DNA of 64,000 nucleotides from DUZB01 sp963747555 (GCA_963747555.1 CAVVFZ010000011.1:416245-480244); one strand, 5' to 3'; shown: positions 41,290-50,834, numbered from the stretch's first letter. Numbers and translations are program-made. Notes: generated from the letters alone by a model not told the origin.

Positions 41290-42230
41290 CGGTTTCGCAA
41301 ATGGATTTCAGTCTGTGTAAAAAGATCATGGACAATATTTCCAAAGTCGTTGTGGGCAAACAGGTTTCCATTGAGCTGCTTCTGGTTGCTCTTTTTGGCG
41401 ACGGCCACGTTCTCATCGAAGATGTTCCGGGCGTGGGCAAGACGCTGCTGGCAAAATCGTTAGCCAAAAGCATCGGTGGATGGTTCAGGCGAGTGCAGTT
41501 TACCCCTGATCTGCTCCCCTCGGATATCACCGGATTCAACGTGTATAATCAGAGGACGGGACAGTTTGATTTCAAGTCCGGACCGGTCATGACGAATATC
41601 CTGCTGGCGGACGAAATCAATCGCACCATTCCGAGAACACAGGCCAGTCTGCTGGAGAGTATGGAGGAACGCCAGGTGACCGTGGATGGGGAGACACAAA
41701 AGCTGCCGCATCCTTTTTTTGTTATGGCTACTCAGAATCCCATTGAACTGGAAGGGACATTCCCACTGCCCGAGGCGCAATTGGATCGTTTCCTTTTGAA
41801 AATAGATCTCGGGTATCCGAATAATGAGGAGGAGATTGCCATTCTGGAGCAATTTCAGAAGAGCGATCCCCTTCTTAGTCTTGATAAGGTGGCTGAGCCC
41901 GATCAGGTGGAAGCGCTGCAGGAGAGGCGAAAACAGATCCGTCTGTCTTTTCCCGTAAAGAAATACATTGCCGATATTGTGGGAGCAACTCGAAATAACA
42001 GCTCTCTGCAGTTCGGGGCCAGTCCGAGAGGCTCCCTGGGCCTGATGCGTGCGGCGCAGGCGTTGTCCGCCATACGGGGACGCGATTATGTCCTTCCGGA
42101 TGATATCAAATATCTTGCCCTCCCTGTCCTTGCCCACAGGGTGATCTTAAAGGAACAGGAACGTTTGAGAGGGGAAACGACACAGAGCATTATCCGGAAA
42201 ATCATGGAGACCATACCGGTGCCGGTTTGA
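41286..42230 (+). CDS. MoxR-family AAA+ ATPase
   Basis: A 314-residue AAA+ ATPase. Walker A IEDVPGVGKTLLAKSLA, Walker B NILLADEINRTIPRTQASLL, sensor 1 VMATQNPIELEGTFPLPEAQ and arginine-bearing AQLDRFLLKI are all present, the typical MoxR pattern. MoxR ATPases act as chaperones in assembling metal enzymes or VWA-containing envelope complexes. It precedes the DUF58 gene by about 50 bases. VWA proteins are missing from the operon, so DUF58 (a VWA relative) may be the partner. Confidence 0.94.
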   Translation: MTVSQMDFSLCKKIMDNISKVVVGKQVSIELLLVALFGDGHVLIEDVPGVGKTLLAKSLAKSIGGWFRRVQFTPDLLPSDITGFNVYNQRTGQFDFKSGPVMTNILLADEINRTIPRTQASLLESMEERQVTVDGETQKLPHPFFVMATQNPIELEGTFPLPEAQLDRFLLKIDLGYPNNEEEIAILEQFQKSDPLLSLDKVAEPDQVEALQERRKQIRLSFPVKKYIADIVGATRNNSSLQFGASPRGSLGLMRAAQALSAIRGRDYVLPDDIKYLALPVLAHRVILKEQERLRGETTQSIIRKIMETIPVPV

Positions 42231-42282
42231 CAGGTTTCCGTCTCAATCTGCCTGGCCTTACTCGGCCGGAGGCTCTGCTCAA

Positions 42283-43461
42283 ATGAACGACAACCTTACG
42301 CCAAGCATATTTTTCACGTCAATGTTTGTTTTTTTCACGGGGATCATTCTGTTCGTCGCCCTGCTGTATGGTGAAAAGGATCTGGCGGTCTTCTCCCTCC
42401 TGCTCGTGGTTCTCTACGCAGGTCTGAAACTCTGGAGTCTGTTCAGTGTCCGCGAAATCAAGTGTCATTTTCTGGTTGACCGGGAAAGGCTTTTTCCCGA
42501 TGAAACCGTCCATTTGAGAATCAGGATAGAGAATAATAAACTTCTCCCCGTTTTTGTAAAAATAAGATTATTTACAGGTTCTTTCTTCCAGTCGGAATCA
42601 GGCAACGCCGCCATAAACGAAGAAGGGGGATTGCTCTGGTATCAAGGAGCCACCTTTCACAGGGAATTTATCGCCCAAAAGCGCGGGGTCTATCAGCTAA
42701 AGACCTCTTCTTTTTCCACCGGTGATCTCTTCGGCGTTTTTCCAAGGGAAAAGAAGGAAGAGGAGCAGCTTACAGTGATAGTATACCCGCGACTTATTCC
42801 CATAAAGCCCTTCCCCCTGTTAAGGCGGATTATCTTCGGTAAATCCGGCGCAGCAAGCCCCGTGCGGGATCCTGCGTATATTCTGGGCACCCGGGACTAT
42901 CAGCATTTCAATCCCGCACGCCACATTCACTGGAAGGCAAGCGCACGCCATAATCGGCTTCAGGAAAAGATCTTTGAGCCGGCTGAGCAGGACAAAGTGA
43001 TGCTTCTCCTGGACGTGGATCAGTTTTGGGAAAATGAGGCGACCGATGAATTTGAAAGGACTCTGGAAGGGATTGCTTCCTTAGCGACGGCTCTCGAATC
43101 TCAGCATTATGCCACCGCCTTTCTGACCAATTGCCATCAGCAGGGCGAGCGTACCTATAGGCCCTCTGTCCTGAAAACTTCAGGTCGTCTGTCTGGACTG
43201 TTTGAACAGCTGGCCAAACTCCAGATGACTACGTCGGAAAAGATGAAGGATCTATTGAGCAGGGCAGAGAATCTGCCGGGGGATGCCACCTGTGTCTATT
43301 TTTCCTATGAGTACCATTCAGGCAAGACGTATTTTCGGCAAAGGAACATCCCGACTGTACATATCATTTGTAAAAGTCCCTCCGTCGAGATCGCGCAGGG
43401 CACTGACTCAGATGCCCAAGGTGGTGTCTATTATCTCAAAGATATTTGCATCACGAGTTGA
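42283..43461 (+). CDS. DUF58-domain protein
   Basis: A 392-residue protein. Two membrane helices open it (PSIFFTSMFVFFTGIILFVA and the stretch to about residue 50), and a beta-rich part follows. The DUF58 signature is RDPAYILGTRDYQHFNPARH then IHWKASARHNRLQEKIFEP. VMLLLDVDQFWENEA and later text recall a von Willebrand factor A metal site. DUF58 proteins are habitually encoded beside MoxR ATPases. It is followed three bases later by the DUF4129 gene. Confidence 0.92.
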   Translation: MNDNLTPSIFFTSMFVFFTGIILFVALLYGEKDLAVFSLLLVVLYAGLKLWSLFSVREIKCHFLVDRERLFPDETVHLRIRIENNKLLPVFVKIRLFTGSFFQSESGNAAINEEGGLLWYQGATFHREFIAQKRGVYQLKTSSFSTGDLFGVFPREKKEEEQLTVIVYPRLIPIKPFPLLRRIIFGKSGAASPVRDPAYILGTRDYQHFNPARHIHWKASARHNRLQEKIFEPAEQDKVMLLLDVDQFWENEATDEFERTLEGIASLATALESQHYATAFLTNCHQQGERTYRPSVLKTSGRLSGLFEQLAKLQMTTSEKMKDLLSRAENLPGDATCVYFSYEYHSGKTYFRQRNIPTVHIICKSPSVEIAQGTDSDAQGGVYYLKDICITS

Positions 43462-43464
43462 AGG

Positions 43465-44337
43465 ATGAAGGGGCAAAAAAACACCCTCTTATTGATTGCG
43501 GGGGCGGGCATGGAACTTTGCTGGCTCTATGCCTGGGTTGCCTTTTTATTCCTCTCCATATTTCATCAATATTTTTCTCTTTTTTCTCTGGTCCTTATGT
43601 TTGGGTTCGGCTTTGCGGCTACGTGGTTCCATCGGGACAGAGGCTGGCGCCGGATTCACGTCCTGATCTTCCACCTGCTCATTTTTGTTGCGGGTCTTTT
43701 CATCGTTTTATATCTGCAGGGCAGACCCTATTCTTTTTTTATGGATTTCACCGGGCTTCTCCATTGGTTGAAAGGCCCCAAAGAAGCTCTTCAGTGGCTC
43801 TTTTTGGTGCTCCTTTTGATTTTGATGGGGATTGTCTGGAAAAGGGGCTCCACACTGGCTTTCCATCCCCTTACCCAGGAGACTGTGTATAACCGGTTCG
43901 ATCTGGGGATTGCCGCCTTTTTTGTCTTGTTGATTATCAAGACCCTGTTGGCGGTGAAGGGGGGAATCATCATTACGCCAACTGAAAGTGCAATGGCTCT
44001 TCTTTCCCTATTTTATCTTTGGCCTTTTGGCTATCGGCGTCATTCGAAGCGGGAATGCCGCGGACAAAGACTATGTCGCCGGGTTTCAGAAAATGGGGGT
44101 TATGCTGAGTTTTACCGTCGTTATTCTTCTTCTGGGCACATGCCTCTCGTTATTATTTTATTCCCATTTGACAACCGGTGCAGAACACCTTTCGGTCGTA
44201 TTAAAAAAAGGGGCAGCCCCGATGGTTCCGGTTTTCATAGCGGTTATCCGTTTCCTATTCGGTCCAAGACACCATGCAGGACAGGGGGAAACGGGATCAT
44301 TCGGCGCCCACGAACCGGATCTCAGCGCCCTCGCTGA
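43465..44337 (+). CDS. DUF4129-type membrane protein, N-terminal part (frame-disrupted)
   Basis: The true coding text here runs from ATG 43465 to about 44005: LLLIAGAGMELCWLYAWVAF and about five more hydrophobic helices, ending TESAMALLSLFY. After that the frame is noise up to 44337. The protein resumes in the frame at 43988-44875. One base too many in the CCC run at 44006-44008 explains the break. The full protein would be about 470 residues with seven to eight membrane helices, then a cytoplasmic DUF4129 domain. Confidence 0.7.
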   Translation: MKGQKNTLLLIAGAGMELCWLYAWVAFLFLSIFHQYFSLFSLVLMFGFGFAATWFHRDRGWRRIHVLIFHLLIFVAGLFIVLYLQGRPYSFFMDFTGLLHWLKGPKEALQWLFLVLLLILMGIVWKRGSTLAFHPLTQETVYNRFDLGIAAFFVLLIIKTLLAVKGGIIITPTESAMALLSLFYLWPFGYRRHSKRECRGQRLCRRVSENGGYAEFYRRYSSSGHMPLVIILFPFDNRCRTPFGRIKKRGSPDGSGFHSGYPFPIRSKTPCRTGGNGIIRRPRTGSQRPR

Positions 44338-44875
44338 ATCTGGAAAAAATCCCGGAATAATGGAGGAAATATTGAAATGGGCGTCGGGCGGATTCATCGC
44401 CATCCTGCTGATTGCCGGCGTGTGTTTCGGAGCATGGCTTCTTTGGAAATACCTTCTGACAAAAACGACTCCTGTAGCGAAAGAAAAAATAAGACGTCGT
44501 TCCGTTCTCGCCTGGATACTTGCCTTGAAAAACATCATAGGGATTTGCCGGAAAAAGATTGTCCGCCTGATAAAAGGACACGTCAGCGGCATGGAATTAT
44601 ATGCCTCCCTCCTGACATGGGGGCGTCACAGCGGTATATCCCGCGGACGCGTTGAAACGCCGCTGGAGTATGGACGCCGTTTAATGGAATTCTTTCCTGT
44701 TCTGAAGGATGAAATAGATGTAATTATCGATCTTTTCCAAAATGAAGTCTATGGGGAAAAGGTCCTGAATGCCGAGGAGCTGACAACCGGCCGCAATGCA
44801 TGGCGGAAATTAAGACGCCCCGCCTATTTTCCCCTGAGGATAAAAACATGGTTCTTGTCGCCGAATCTGCCTTAA
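43988..44875 (+). CDS. DUF4129-type membrane protein, C-terminal part (frame-disrupted)
   Basis: This frame carries the remaining membrane helices (YFIFGLLAIGVIR, MLSFTVVILLLGTCLSLLFY, GFIAILLIAGVCFGAWLLW) and the C-terminal domain ELYASLLTWGRHSGISRGRV, ETPLEYGRRLMEFFPVLKDE. This matches the DUF4129/transglutaminase-linked C-terminus often found in DUF58/MoxR operons. It completes the operon transglutaminase-ABC-MoxR-DUF58-DUF4129. Its apparent start (GTG 43988) is an artefact of the frame change. Confidence 0.75.
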   Translation: MQWLFFPYFIFGLLAIGVIRSGNAADKDYVAGFQKMGVMLSFTVVILLLGTCLSLLFYSHLTTGAEHLSVVLKKGAAPMVPVFIAVIRFLFGPRHHAGQGETGSFGAHEPDLSALAESGKNPGIMEEILKWASGGFIAILLIAGVCFGAWLLWKYLLTKTTPVAKEKIRRRSVLAWILALKNIIGICRKKIVRLIKGHVSGMELYASLLTWGRHSGISRGRVETPLEYGRRLMEFFPVLKDEIDVIIDLFQNEVYGEKVLNAEELTTGRNAWRKLRRPAYFPLRIKTWFLSPNLP

Positions 44876-44954
44876 GATATCGGTTGAAAGACGCGCGCAA
44901 TTTTTTAAAACAAGCAGGTGTAACAAAATGAATAGCATGAAATACAAGTCCTGT

Positions 44955-45134
44955 TCATACCTGACCCACGTTTTTCAAGATTTCACGCACCGCCGCATCC
45001 AGGCTCTTTTTCCCGTCGATCATTTTGGAGACCTTCTCCGTGCCAGCATCGGTTGTACATCGCCACGCGACCCAAACGTTGCCAGGACTATTTTCATCTC
45101 TCTCCCTGATGAAGACGTGGAGCAGGTTTGGCAT
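44955..45134 (-). CDS. small protein at the 3' end of the Hsp70 operon (59 aa)
   Basis: ATG 45134 lies six bases after the stop of the second Hsp70 gene, with GAGTAGCG overlapping that stop as a weak ribosome binding site. The product MPNLLHVFIRERDENSPGN, VWVAWRCTTDAGTEK, MIDGKKSLDAAVREILKNVG has good codon-like texture and one folded alpha/beta appearance. No family is recognised. The position right behind the Hsp70 pair suggests membership of that cassette. It stops at 44955, converging on the DUF4129 gene. Confidence 0.5.
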   Translation of the reverse strand: MPNLLHVFIRERDENSPGNVWVAWRCTTDAGTEKVSKMIDGKKSLDAAVREILKNVGQV

Positions 45135-45140
45135 CAATCG

Positions 45141-47948
45141 CTACTCTACATGCATGCGGATGCCGGAAGGCAGGGACTCCCCGAATGCAAGATCCTTTTC
45201 CATTTCTTCCATGGGAAGGACTTCACTGAGGGGTTTTAGAATGGCGGCAGCCCAGTCGTGAGGGCTTAACCACTGGATGACCTGCTCCACAATGGCCGGG
45301 TCCAGGTCTCTTTTACGGTCTCCCGTAAGCCGGGCCATCTGGGCCAGGGCATTTCCCACAGGTCTGGGATCGGGCCAGTCTTTTTTCAGGATCTGGTCAA
45401 TCCAGTTCGCTGTCTGTCGGGCATCCACTATCAGATCTACGGGTCCGTAAAGGGGTTCTCTGGAACCTATTCTCGAGAGAGACCACCAGTATTGATGGCG
45501 AACCGTTTTGCCTTTCAGGGTCTCCAGCAGGAGATTTCCCCATGCGATTTTATCCGCTACGGAAATTCGCTCCAGATTGGCCACACACATCCAGGCTTCC
45601 ATATGTTCCTGAGGAGCGATCTTTTGCTTTTTGCCTTTTTTTGGCGGTTTCAGCAGGGAGGAAAGGCCCTGGGATAACAGACGTTGTTCACTGGAGGATA
45701 GGCCCCCCGCTACTCTGCGCCACAGCACCCACCATTCCGATCTGACCTGGACATTTTTAGTGTTTACTGGGCCATTATGGTGTATTTTCCATAACAGCTT
45801 TACCCTGTGCTCATCGAGTGCATCGCCGAATCCGGGCCGTAGACAGAATCCGGTCAGGTTGAGCCAGCGGCTCTCATGATCGATTCCCCGCTTCCTTTCC
45901 GTGGCAAGAGGCTGCAGTTCATCGGCCAGAACACGTATGAATCCCAGAGGCCATTTCTCCTTTGGGAGGGAAGTCATCTTTCCAATCGCCTTTACCAGGC
46001 CCGCGGGACCTGTTTCCGCCGACTGTTCCGTAAATGCCCGGCGTACCGTATCAACAGCTTGCTCTATGACCTGCTGTTCCAGGACGTCTTCGTCGGCCAC
46101 AGAAATGTTTCCCGTCTGTTCACGGAGCTGAAATTGAAACTTCCAGCTGTGAGGGCTCACCAGGGATCGACAGGAAAGCGCCAGGGTTCCCACTTCCGTA
46201 AAATGGGCTTCTATCTGGACTGGAAGGGATCTTTCCACAGCCTTTTTTCCGAATTTGATCACTGTTTGCAACGGGGGCAGGGGGGTGACGGAGTTATCCA
46301 CGGGAATCACGTCTCCCACGGCGTCTCCCGAGCGAAAGCTGGAGCTGTAAAGGTTAAAGGTGACGGGCTGGTTGGCAAGGACGGAGAATTTTCCGTCGGA
46401 CAGCTCGTTGGTAGTGCCTTCGTGCATTCCCCGCTCCACAAGACAGACAGCCATCCCCTTCTCATTTTCCCCCGCGGCCGTTTCTTTTTCCGCGTCTGCT
46501 TCCAGATGAACCTGGAGATAATACGCCCTGGCGCTGCCGCTGTCCACTCTGACGCCGCGCCCTTTCTTGACCAGTCCATAATAGGATGCCCCCAGGGCCA
46601 CCGCTAAATCCAATTCGGCATTTGCCAGCACCCTTGTCTCCGGAAGGCCCTCTTTCTGGCTGAACCTCTTTTCAATGGCGTCGCTGATCCGGTTCTGGAT
46701 GATCAAAGGCTTAAGCGCTGCTCCGTTAAAAAGGACCAGTTCTGGCTTGATGTCGTGACCTTCCAGGGCATTGGCGATATCCTCTGTATGTTGTTCCAGA
46801 AATCGGATCAGGTGCCGGGTAATCGCGGGGTCCTGAGCGTAGGGAAGACCAAACTCCGTCATTCCCTGTCTGGGGATTTCCTTCAGCGGGTCATCCGGAT
46901 CCACAAGCGGAAAAAAGCCTTCCAGGACCGTGTTTTCCAGCTCGTCTCTGGTAAGGGTCGTGGACACCGTATCCGCGATGAGCCTTCGACCTCCTCCCAC
47001 CAGTGTGATGATTTTGGAATCCGCCGTTCCGCTCAGGATTTCTTCTTTCGCAACACGACACTGCTGGCAGAGGGCCTGCCAGCGATCCATATTCATGGCC
47101 CCTTTTTGGGAACCCTGTAAACGGTTCTCGGAACGCCTCGCCAGGGCCAGATCCATATTGTCTCCGCCCAGGATCAGGTGATCCCCCACGGCAATCCGTT
47201 CAAAAACGGGATTCTCGTCCTTATTTTTCAGGGTGATCAGCGTAAAGTCCGTTGTGCCGCCGCCAACGTCGCAGACCAGGATTAATTCGCCGGGTGTGAT
47301 AAATTCTTCCCATTGCTTTTCATGGCGGGACAGCCAGCTGTAAAAGGCTGCAAGGGGTTCTTCGATAAGGGTGATATTCTTGAGTCCGGCCATGCCGGCG
47401 GCTTTTACCGTCAGGTCCCTGGCGACCTCGTCGAAGGATGCCGGCACGGTGATGATGACCGTCTGGTTTTCCAGAAGGTGTTCCTCAATACGTTCCACAT
47501 GGTGATTCCATGCCTCGCGGATATGGCGCAGGTAGGTGGAAATCGCTGTGATGGGGGAGACCTTGTCCACGGTTTCATCGGAACCCCAGGGGAGAATGGG
47601 CGCCTCCCGGTCCACCCTTGCATGACAGAGCCAGCTTTTTGCGGAAGCCACCATCCTCTTGGGGACCCTGGCGCCCTGATCCCTGGCAAAGGTTCCCGCA
47701 ATGTGAACCATTTTCGTGTCCCACGGCAGGTTCATGGACTCTTTCGGGAGTTCATGCTCACCAGGAAGATAGAGAAATGACGGGAAAATTTCCAGGTTGG
47801 AGATTTCACCGGGGGCGGTGAACTGGGGGATTCTGAAAATCTGAATGTTGGACCGGGGCTGCGCTTCTTCCTTGAGGTTGTCAAGATCCACATACGTGAC
47901 CGCGGAATTCGTTGTTCCCAGATCTATGCCGACAATATAGCGCCCCAT
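45141..47948 (-). CDS. Hsp70-family protein, long form with C-terminal DUF3731-like region
   Basis: A 935-residue divergent Hsp70. The nucleotide-binding domain has phosphate-1 motif GIDLGTTNS (residues 7-15), LIEEPLAAFYSWLS, and phosphate-2 motif LVCDVGGGTTDFTLI around residue 240. A long C-terminal region from about 600 onward (DELQPLATERKRGIDHESRW, YWWSLSRIGSREPLYGPVD) is not the DnaK substrate domain and resembles DUF3731. It starts at ATG 47948 in a TAATG overlap with the preceding Hsp70 stop. There is no dnaJ or grpE beside it. The client is unknown. Confidence 0.88.
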   Translation of the reverse strand: MGRYIVGIDLGTTNSAVTYVDLDNLKEEAQPRSNIQIFRIPQFTAPGEISNLEIFPSFLYLPGEHELPKESMNLPWDTKMVHIAGTFARDQGARVPKRMVASAKSWLCHARVDREAPILPWGSDETVDKVSPITAISTYLRHIREAWNHHVERIEEHLLENQTVIITVPASFDEVARDLTVKAAGMAGLKNITLIEEPLAAFYSWLSRHEKQWEEFITPGELILVCDVGGGTTDFTLITLKNKDENPVFERIAVGDHLILGGDNMDLALARRSENRLQGSQKGAMNMDRWQALCQQCRVAKEEILSGTADSKIITLVGGGRRLIADTVSTTLTRDELENTVLEGFFPLVDPDDPLKEIPRQGMTEFGLPYAQDPAITRHLIRFLEQHTEDIANALEGHDIKPELVLFNGAALKPLIIQNRISDAIEKRFSQKEGLPETRVLANAELDLAVALGASYYGLVKKGRGVRVDSGSARAYYLQVHLEADAEKETAAGENEKGMAVCLVERGMHEGTTNELSDGKFSVLANQPVTFNLYSSSFRSGDAVGDVIPVDNSVTPLPPLQTVIKFGKKAVERSLPVQIEAHFTEVGTLALSCRSLVSPHSWKFQFQLREQTGNISVADEDVLEQQVIEQAVDTVRRAFTEQSAETGPAGLVKAIGKMTSLPKEKWPLGFIRVLADELQPLATERKRGIDHESRWLNLTGFCLRPGFGDALDEHRVKLLWKIHHNGPVNTKNVQVRSEWWVLWRRVAGGLSSSEQRLLSQGLSSLLKPPKKGKKQKIAPQEHMEAWMCVANLERISVADKIAWGNLLLETLKGKTVRHQYWWSLSRIGSREPLYGPVDLIVDARQTANWIDQILKKDWPDPRPVGNALAQMARLTGDRKRDLDPAIVEQVIQWLSPHDWAAAILKPLSEVLPMEEMEKDLAFGESLPSGIRMHVE

Positions 47949-49753
47949 TATTCTCCGACCCCTTCCCGTACGTTGAATTCCAGCCGGTATCTCTGGTCGC
48001 TTTTGGTGGATACGCACCACAGTTCAAGTGTGCCCACCTCCGTAGCCCGAATATTCATGGTGACGGGAAGCACAGTCCCCGCTATTCCTTCCAGCACGGT
48101 TTCCACGGTGGTGATTTTTTCAATTTCCCCTTCCCAGTCCTCGACTATTGTGCCAATCTGATCATGTTGTCTGGAGGTACTGCCCAGGAAATCAAATCGC
48201 ACCGGTTCTCCAACGACCAGACCGAATTCCCTGCCCGCGAGGGAGGCATCCGTACCCTCCTCCATGCCGAAGGGGGCTACACAGAGGGCCTTGACGGGGG
48301 TCGGCATACCGGGCACAGCCGGTAGAGAGGCCTCGATGCCGATATAATAGGTCCTTGAAAGACCGCCTCTTATGCGAATCCCCCTGCCGCGTCGTGCAAG
48401 GCCGTAACAGGCTGCTCCCTTTGCCACCGCAAGATCGAAGTCCTTGATCCCAATTTCTCTCGGTGATTCTCGATCGGCCTCTTCGGCCCACGATCCTATG
48501 ACATTCAGGACCCTTTTCCGAAGGCCCTGCGCCTTCATTACCCCTCCATTAAAGAGGACCGCTGTCGGGCAGGCCGGATGGCCTTCTGTTCCCTGTTTGC
48601 TCAGGAAGTGGGCCAGATGATGGGTGATGGCCGGGTCGGAAGCATAGGAAAGACCCAACTCCCTTACCCCCGTTCGAACCTGTTCTTTCGGCTGCACTGT
48701 GCTGTCGCACGGGGGAAAAAATCCCTTTGTGAGAATCTCTTCCATTTCGTTGCGCATAAGCTCGGTTTTGATGGCCCCTCCGATCAACCGGCTGCCTCTA
48801 CTCAAAATCGTAATGGGGAAGCTCTCTCGGTCCGCGTTTTCAAACAGATGCTCTTTGGCCTTTCTACACTCGTGGCACAGCCCGCGCATCTGGTGCGCAT
48901 CCAGCTTTTGACCGGTTGACGCCAAACGGTTTGCGACAGAATAGGCGAGCGTCAGATCCATGTTGTCCCCACCCACAAGTAGATGCTGTCCCACGGCCAC
49001 CCGTTCAAGAACCAGTTCCCCTTCTTCTTCCGACACCTGGATGAGACTGAGATCCGTTGTTCCCCCTCCCACATCCGTCACCAGAATGAGGTCTCCCACC
49101 TTTACCTGTTCACGCCATTTCCCGCCGGTTGCCTGAATCCAGGCATAGAATGCCGCCTGGGGTTCCTCCAGAAGGGTGCTGCCGGAAAGTCCGGCCATGG
49201 CTGCCGCTTCCACGGTCAGGTCTCTTGCCACGGCGTCAAAGGATGCGGGAACGGTGAGAAAAACATCCTGATGTTCCAGACGAAGATTTTCATTTTCCGC
49301 GGCCATCACATGGTTCCAGGTATCCTTGATGTGTCTCAGGATTGCCGCGGATGCCTCCACCGGCGAGAGTTTTTTCCCGTCATCCCCGCCTTCCCAGGGA
49401 AGAATCTGTTTATTGCGGTCAACAGCTGTATGACAAAGCCACGATTTGGCGGACGCAATCAGGCGATGGGGGATTTCGGCCCCGCGATCTCTTGCGAAGC
49501 GGCCGACGGCCATACTATTGTCGGTGGACCAGGGGACCTCAAGGGCTCCCTGAGGCACGTCGTGAGGACCGGGCAACAGGACGAAAGAGGGAAGGGTGGC
49601 ACTGTTTTCCACGGAGCCGGGCCCGGCAAGTTGAGGAATTTCAAAGATGCGGATAGGTGGTTCCGTCTCGCTTTCTACTTGCGCATCCGTGTAGGCGACC
49701 ACGCTGTTGGTGGTGCCCAGATCAATTCCTACGATATAGGTGGGTTCAGTCAC
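47948..49753 (-). CDS. Hsp70-family protein, short form
   Basis: A 601-residue divergent Hsp70. The nucleotide-binding domain holds GIDLGTTNS (residues 9-17), EEPQAAFYAW (196-205) and LVTDVGGGTTDLSLI with phosphate-2 at 225-234, where DnaK has DLGGGTFD. Its C-terminal quarter is a short beta-rich region (FGMEEGTDASLAGREFGLVV, TEVGTLELWCVSTKSDQRYR) with no DnaK lid. It shares its overall plan with the next gene (45141-47948), so the pair likely arose by duplication and may form a hetero-complex. It begins 26 bases after the DUF2760 gene. Confidence 0.9.
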   Translation of the reverse strand: MTEPTYIVGIDLGTTNSVVAYTDAQVESETEPPIRIFEIPQLAGPGSVENSATLPSFVLLPGPHDVPQGALEVPWSTDNSMAVGRFARDRGAEIPHRLIASAKSWLCHTAVDRNKQILPWEGGDDGKKLSPVEASAAILRHIKDTWNHVMAAENENLRLEHQDVFLTVPASFDAVARDLTVEAAAMAGLSGSTLLEEPQAAFYAWIQATGGKWREQVKVGDLILVTDVGGGTTDLSLIQVSEEEGELVLERVAVGQHLLVGGDNMDLTLAYSVANRLASTGQKLDAHQMRGLCHECRKAKEHLFENADRESFPITILSRGSRLIGGAIKTELMRNEMEEILTKGFFPPCDSTVQPKEQVRTGVRELGLSYASDPAITHHLAHFLSKQGTEGHPACPTAVLFNGGVMKAQGLRKRVLNVIGSWAEEADRESPREIGIKDFDLAVAKGAACYGLARRGRGIRIRGGLSRTYYIGIEASLPAVPGMPTPVKALCVAPFGMEEGTDASLAGREFGLVVGEPVRFDFLGSTSRQHDQIGTIVEDWEGEIEKITTVETVLEGIAGTVLPVTMNIRATEVGTLELWCVSTKSDQRYRLEFNVREGVGE

Positions 49754-49779
49754 TTGGTCTCTCCTTGCTCAGATCGCCT

Positions 49780-50547
49780 TTATATCTCCACTTCGGCAGG
49801 GGCAATGATTCCGGGGTCCTGCGTCCCCGACAGGGTGGGCAGTTCAATCTTTTCGGTACGCCACCCACGATGCTGCAGAATGCCCTTGAAGGGAGGTTCT
49901 CCCGATACATTGCCCGTGAGTTTGATGGCCGCGGGGTCAAATCCGGCTTCAATGGTGATCTCTTCTCCCTCGTTCCGATCGATGATGGCCGTTGGTTTCA
50001 TGTACCTGTTGAGACTCTCCTGGCAGGTTTTCTGGATATTCCTCACCGCAGCCCCTATTTGTGCGTCTTCATAGGATTGAAGGTTTTCTTCCAGAAAATC
50101 CACGAGCCGACCGTCACGTTGCAACAGGGAGATCATTTGGACGGTCTTTGCCCGATCCAGCCGCTCGATTTTTTCCTTGTCTTCCTTGGACATTTGTACA
50201 GGTTTCGGTTTTTCTACTTTCTTTGTGCCGGCGGAAGGCGCCTTTTCCGGGAGAGGTTTCCCGGCCGTCCCTTTCAGGGATGAACGTAAGGTTAACCATA
50301 GAAAAAGCGTAGTAATGGCAAGGCTTCCGGCTACAAGCTGCCAGATGGAATTTTCAGCCAACGCAATAGCATTTTCCAGGGGAGCAACAGCCCCTTTGCT
50401 GAATCCCTGCTGATGGTATTGCGAAAGGATTGCCTTCAGATTGTCAATTTCCCAGTAGCCCGCAAATGCCAGGCCGAACCCTAAAACCAGGAACCAGAAA
50501 AATATCCAGAGAATGAGTTTTTGGGAAATGTTATTCTGCGCTTTCAT
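49780..50547 (-). CDS. DUF2760-type membrane protein preceding the Hsp70 pair
   Basis: A 255-residue protein with two membrane helices near the N-terminus (ILWIFFWFLVLGFGLAFAGY and IWQLVAGSLAITTLFLWLTL). An alanine/proline/lysine-rich linker (PLPEKAPSAGTKKVEKPKP) leads to a cytoplasmic domain (DRAKTVQMISLLQRDGRLVD, FLEENLQSYEDAQIGAAVRN) and a terminal beta part. This matches proteins I know as DUF2760, which recur directly upstream of tandem Hsp70 genes. It may recruit the two Hsp70s to the membrane. ATG 50547 follows AGGAGGTTC; the 39 codons before it lack support. Confidence 0.85.
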   Translation of the reverse strand: MKAQNNISQKLILWIFFWFLVLGFGLAFAGYWEIDNLKAILSQYHQQGFSKGAVAPLENAIALAENSIWQLVAGSLAITTLFLWLTLRSSLKGTAGKPLPEKAPSAGTKKVEKPKPVQMSKEDKEKIERLDRAKTVQMISLLQRDGRLVDFLEENLQSYEDAQIGAAVRNIQKTCQESLNRYMKPTAIIDRNEGEEITIEAGFDPAAIKLTGNVSGEPPFKGILQHRGWRTEKIELPTLSGTQDPGIIAPAEVEI

Positions 50548-50805
50548 GTTGAGCTGAACCTCCTTGGATGCGAAAAAAAGAACGATTTTGACACCGCTTT
50601 TCGGGAGCCGTTGGTCCTTTGATGTATTTAAAACCCGATTGTTCAACGGGGATGATGCTTGCAAAAAATAGAAAATATATAATCTCTTTTAATGCAAAAA
50701 CAATCTTTTTTTCAGTTCCAATGGCATTCCGGACGATTCGTTCCTCCGGGGTGGGCTATTGATCGCGTCCAACTCTTTTGACTACACCTCACTTGGGTTT
50801 TGACA

Positions 50806-50834
50806 TTGACACCCGGATGCCGGATCAGTATACT
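50806..50834 (+). promoter_or_regulatory. sigma-70 promoter for the DUF481 gene
   Basis: TTGACA (50806-50811) and TATACT (50829-50834) are separated by exactly 17 bases, a near-consensus promoter. The transcript would begin around 50841 and have a leader of about 85 bases before ATG 50926. The rest of 50548-50925 holds the divergent, unlocated DUF2760 promoter. Confidence 0.7.
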
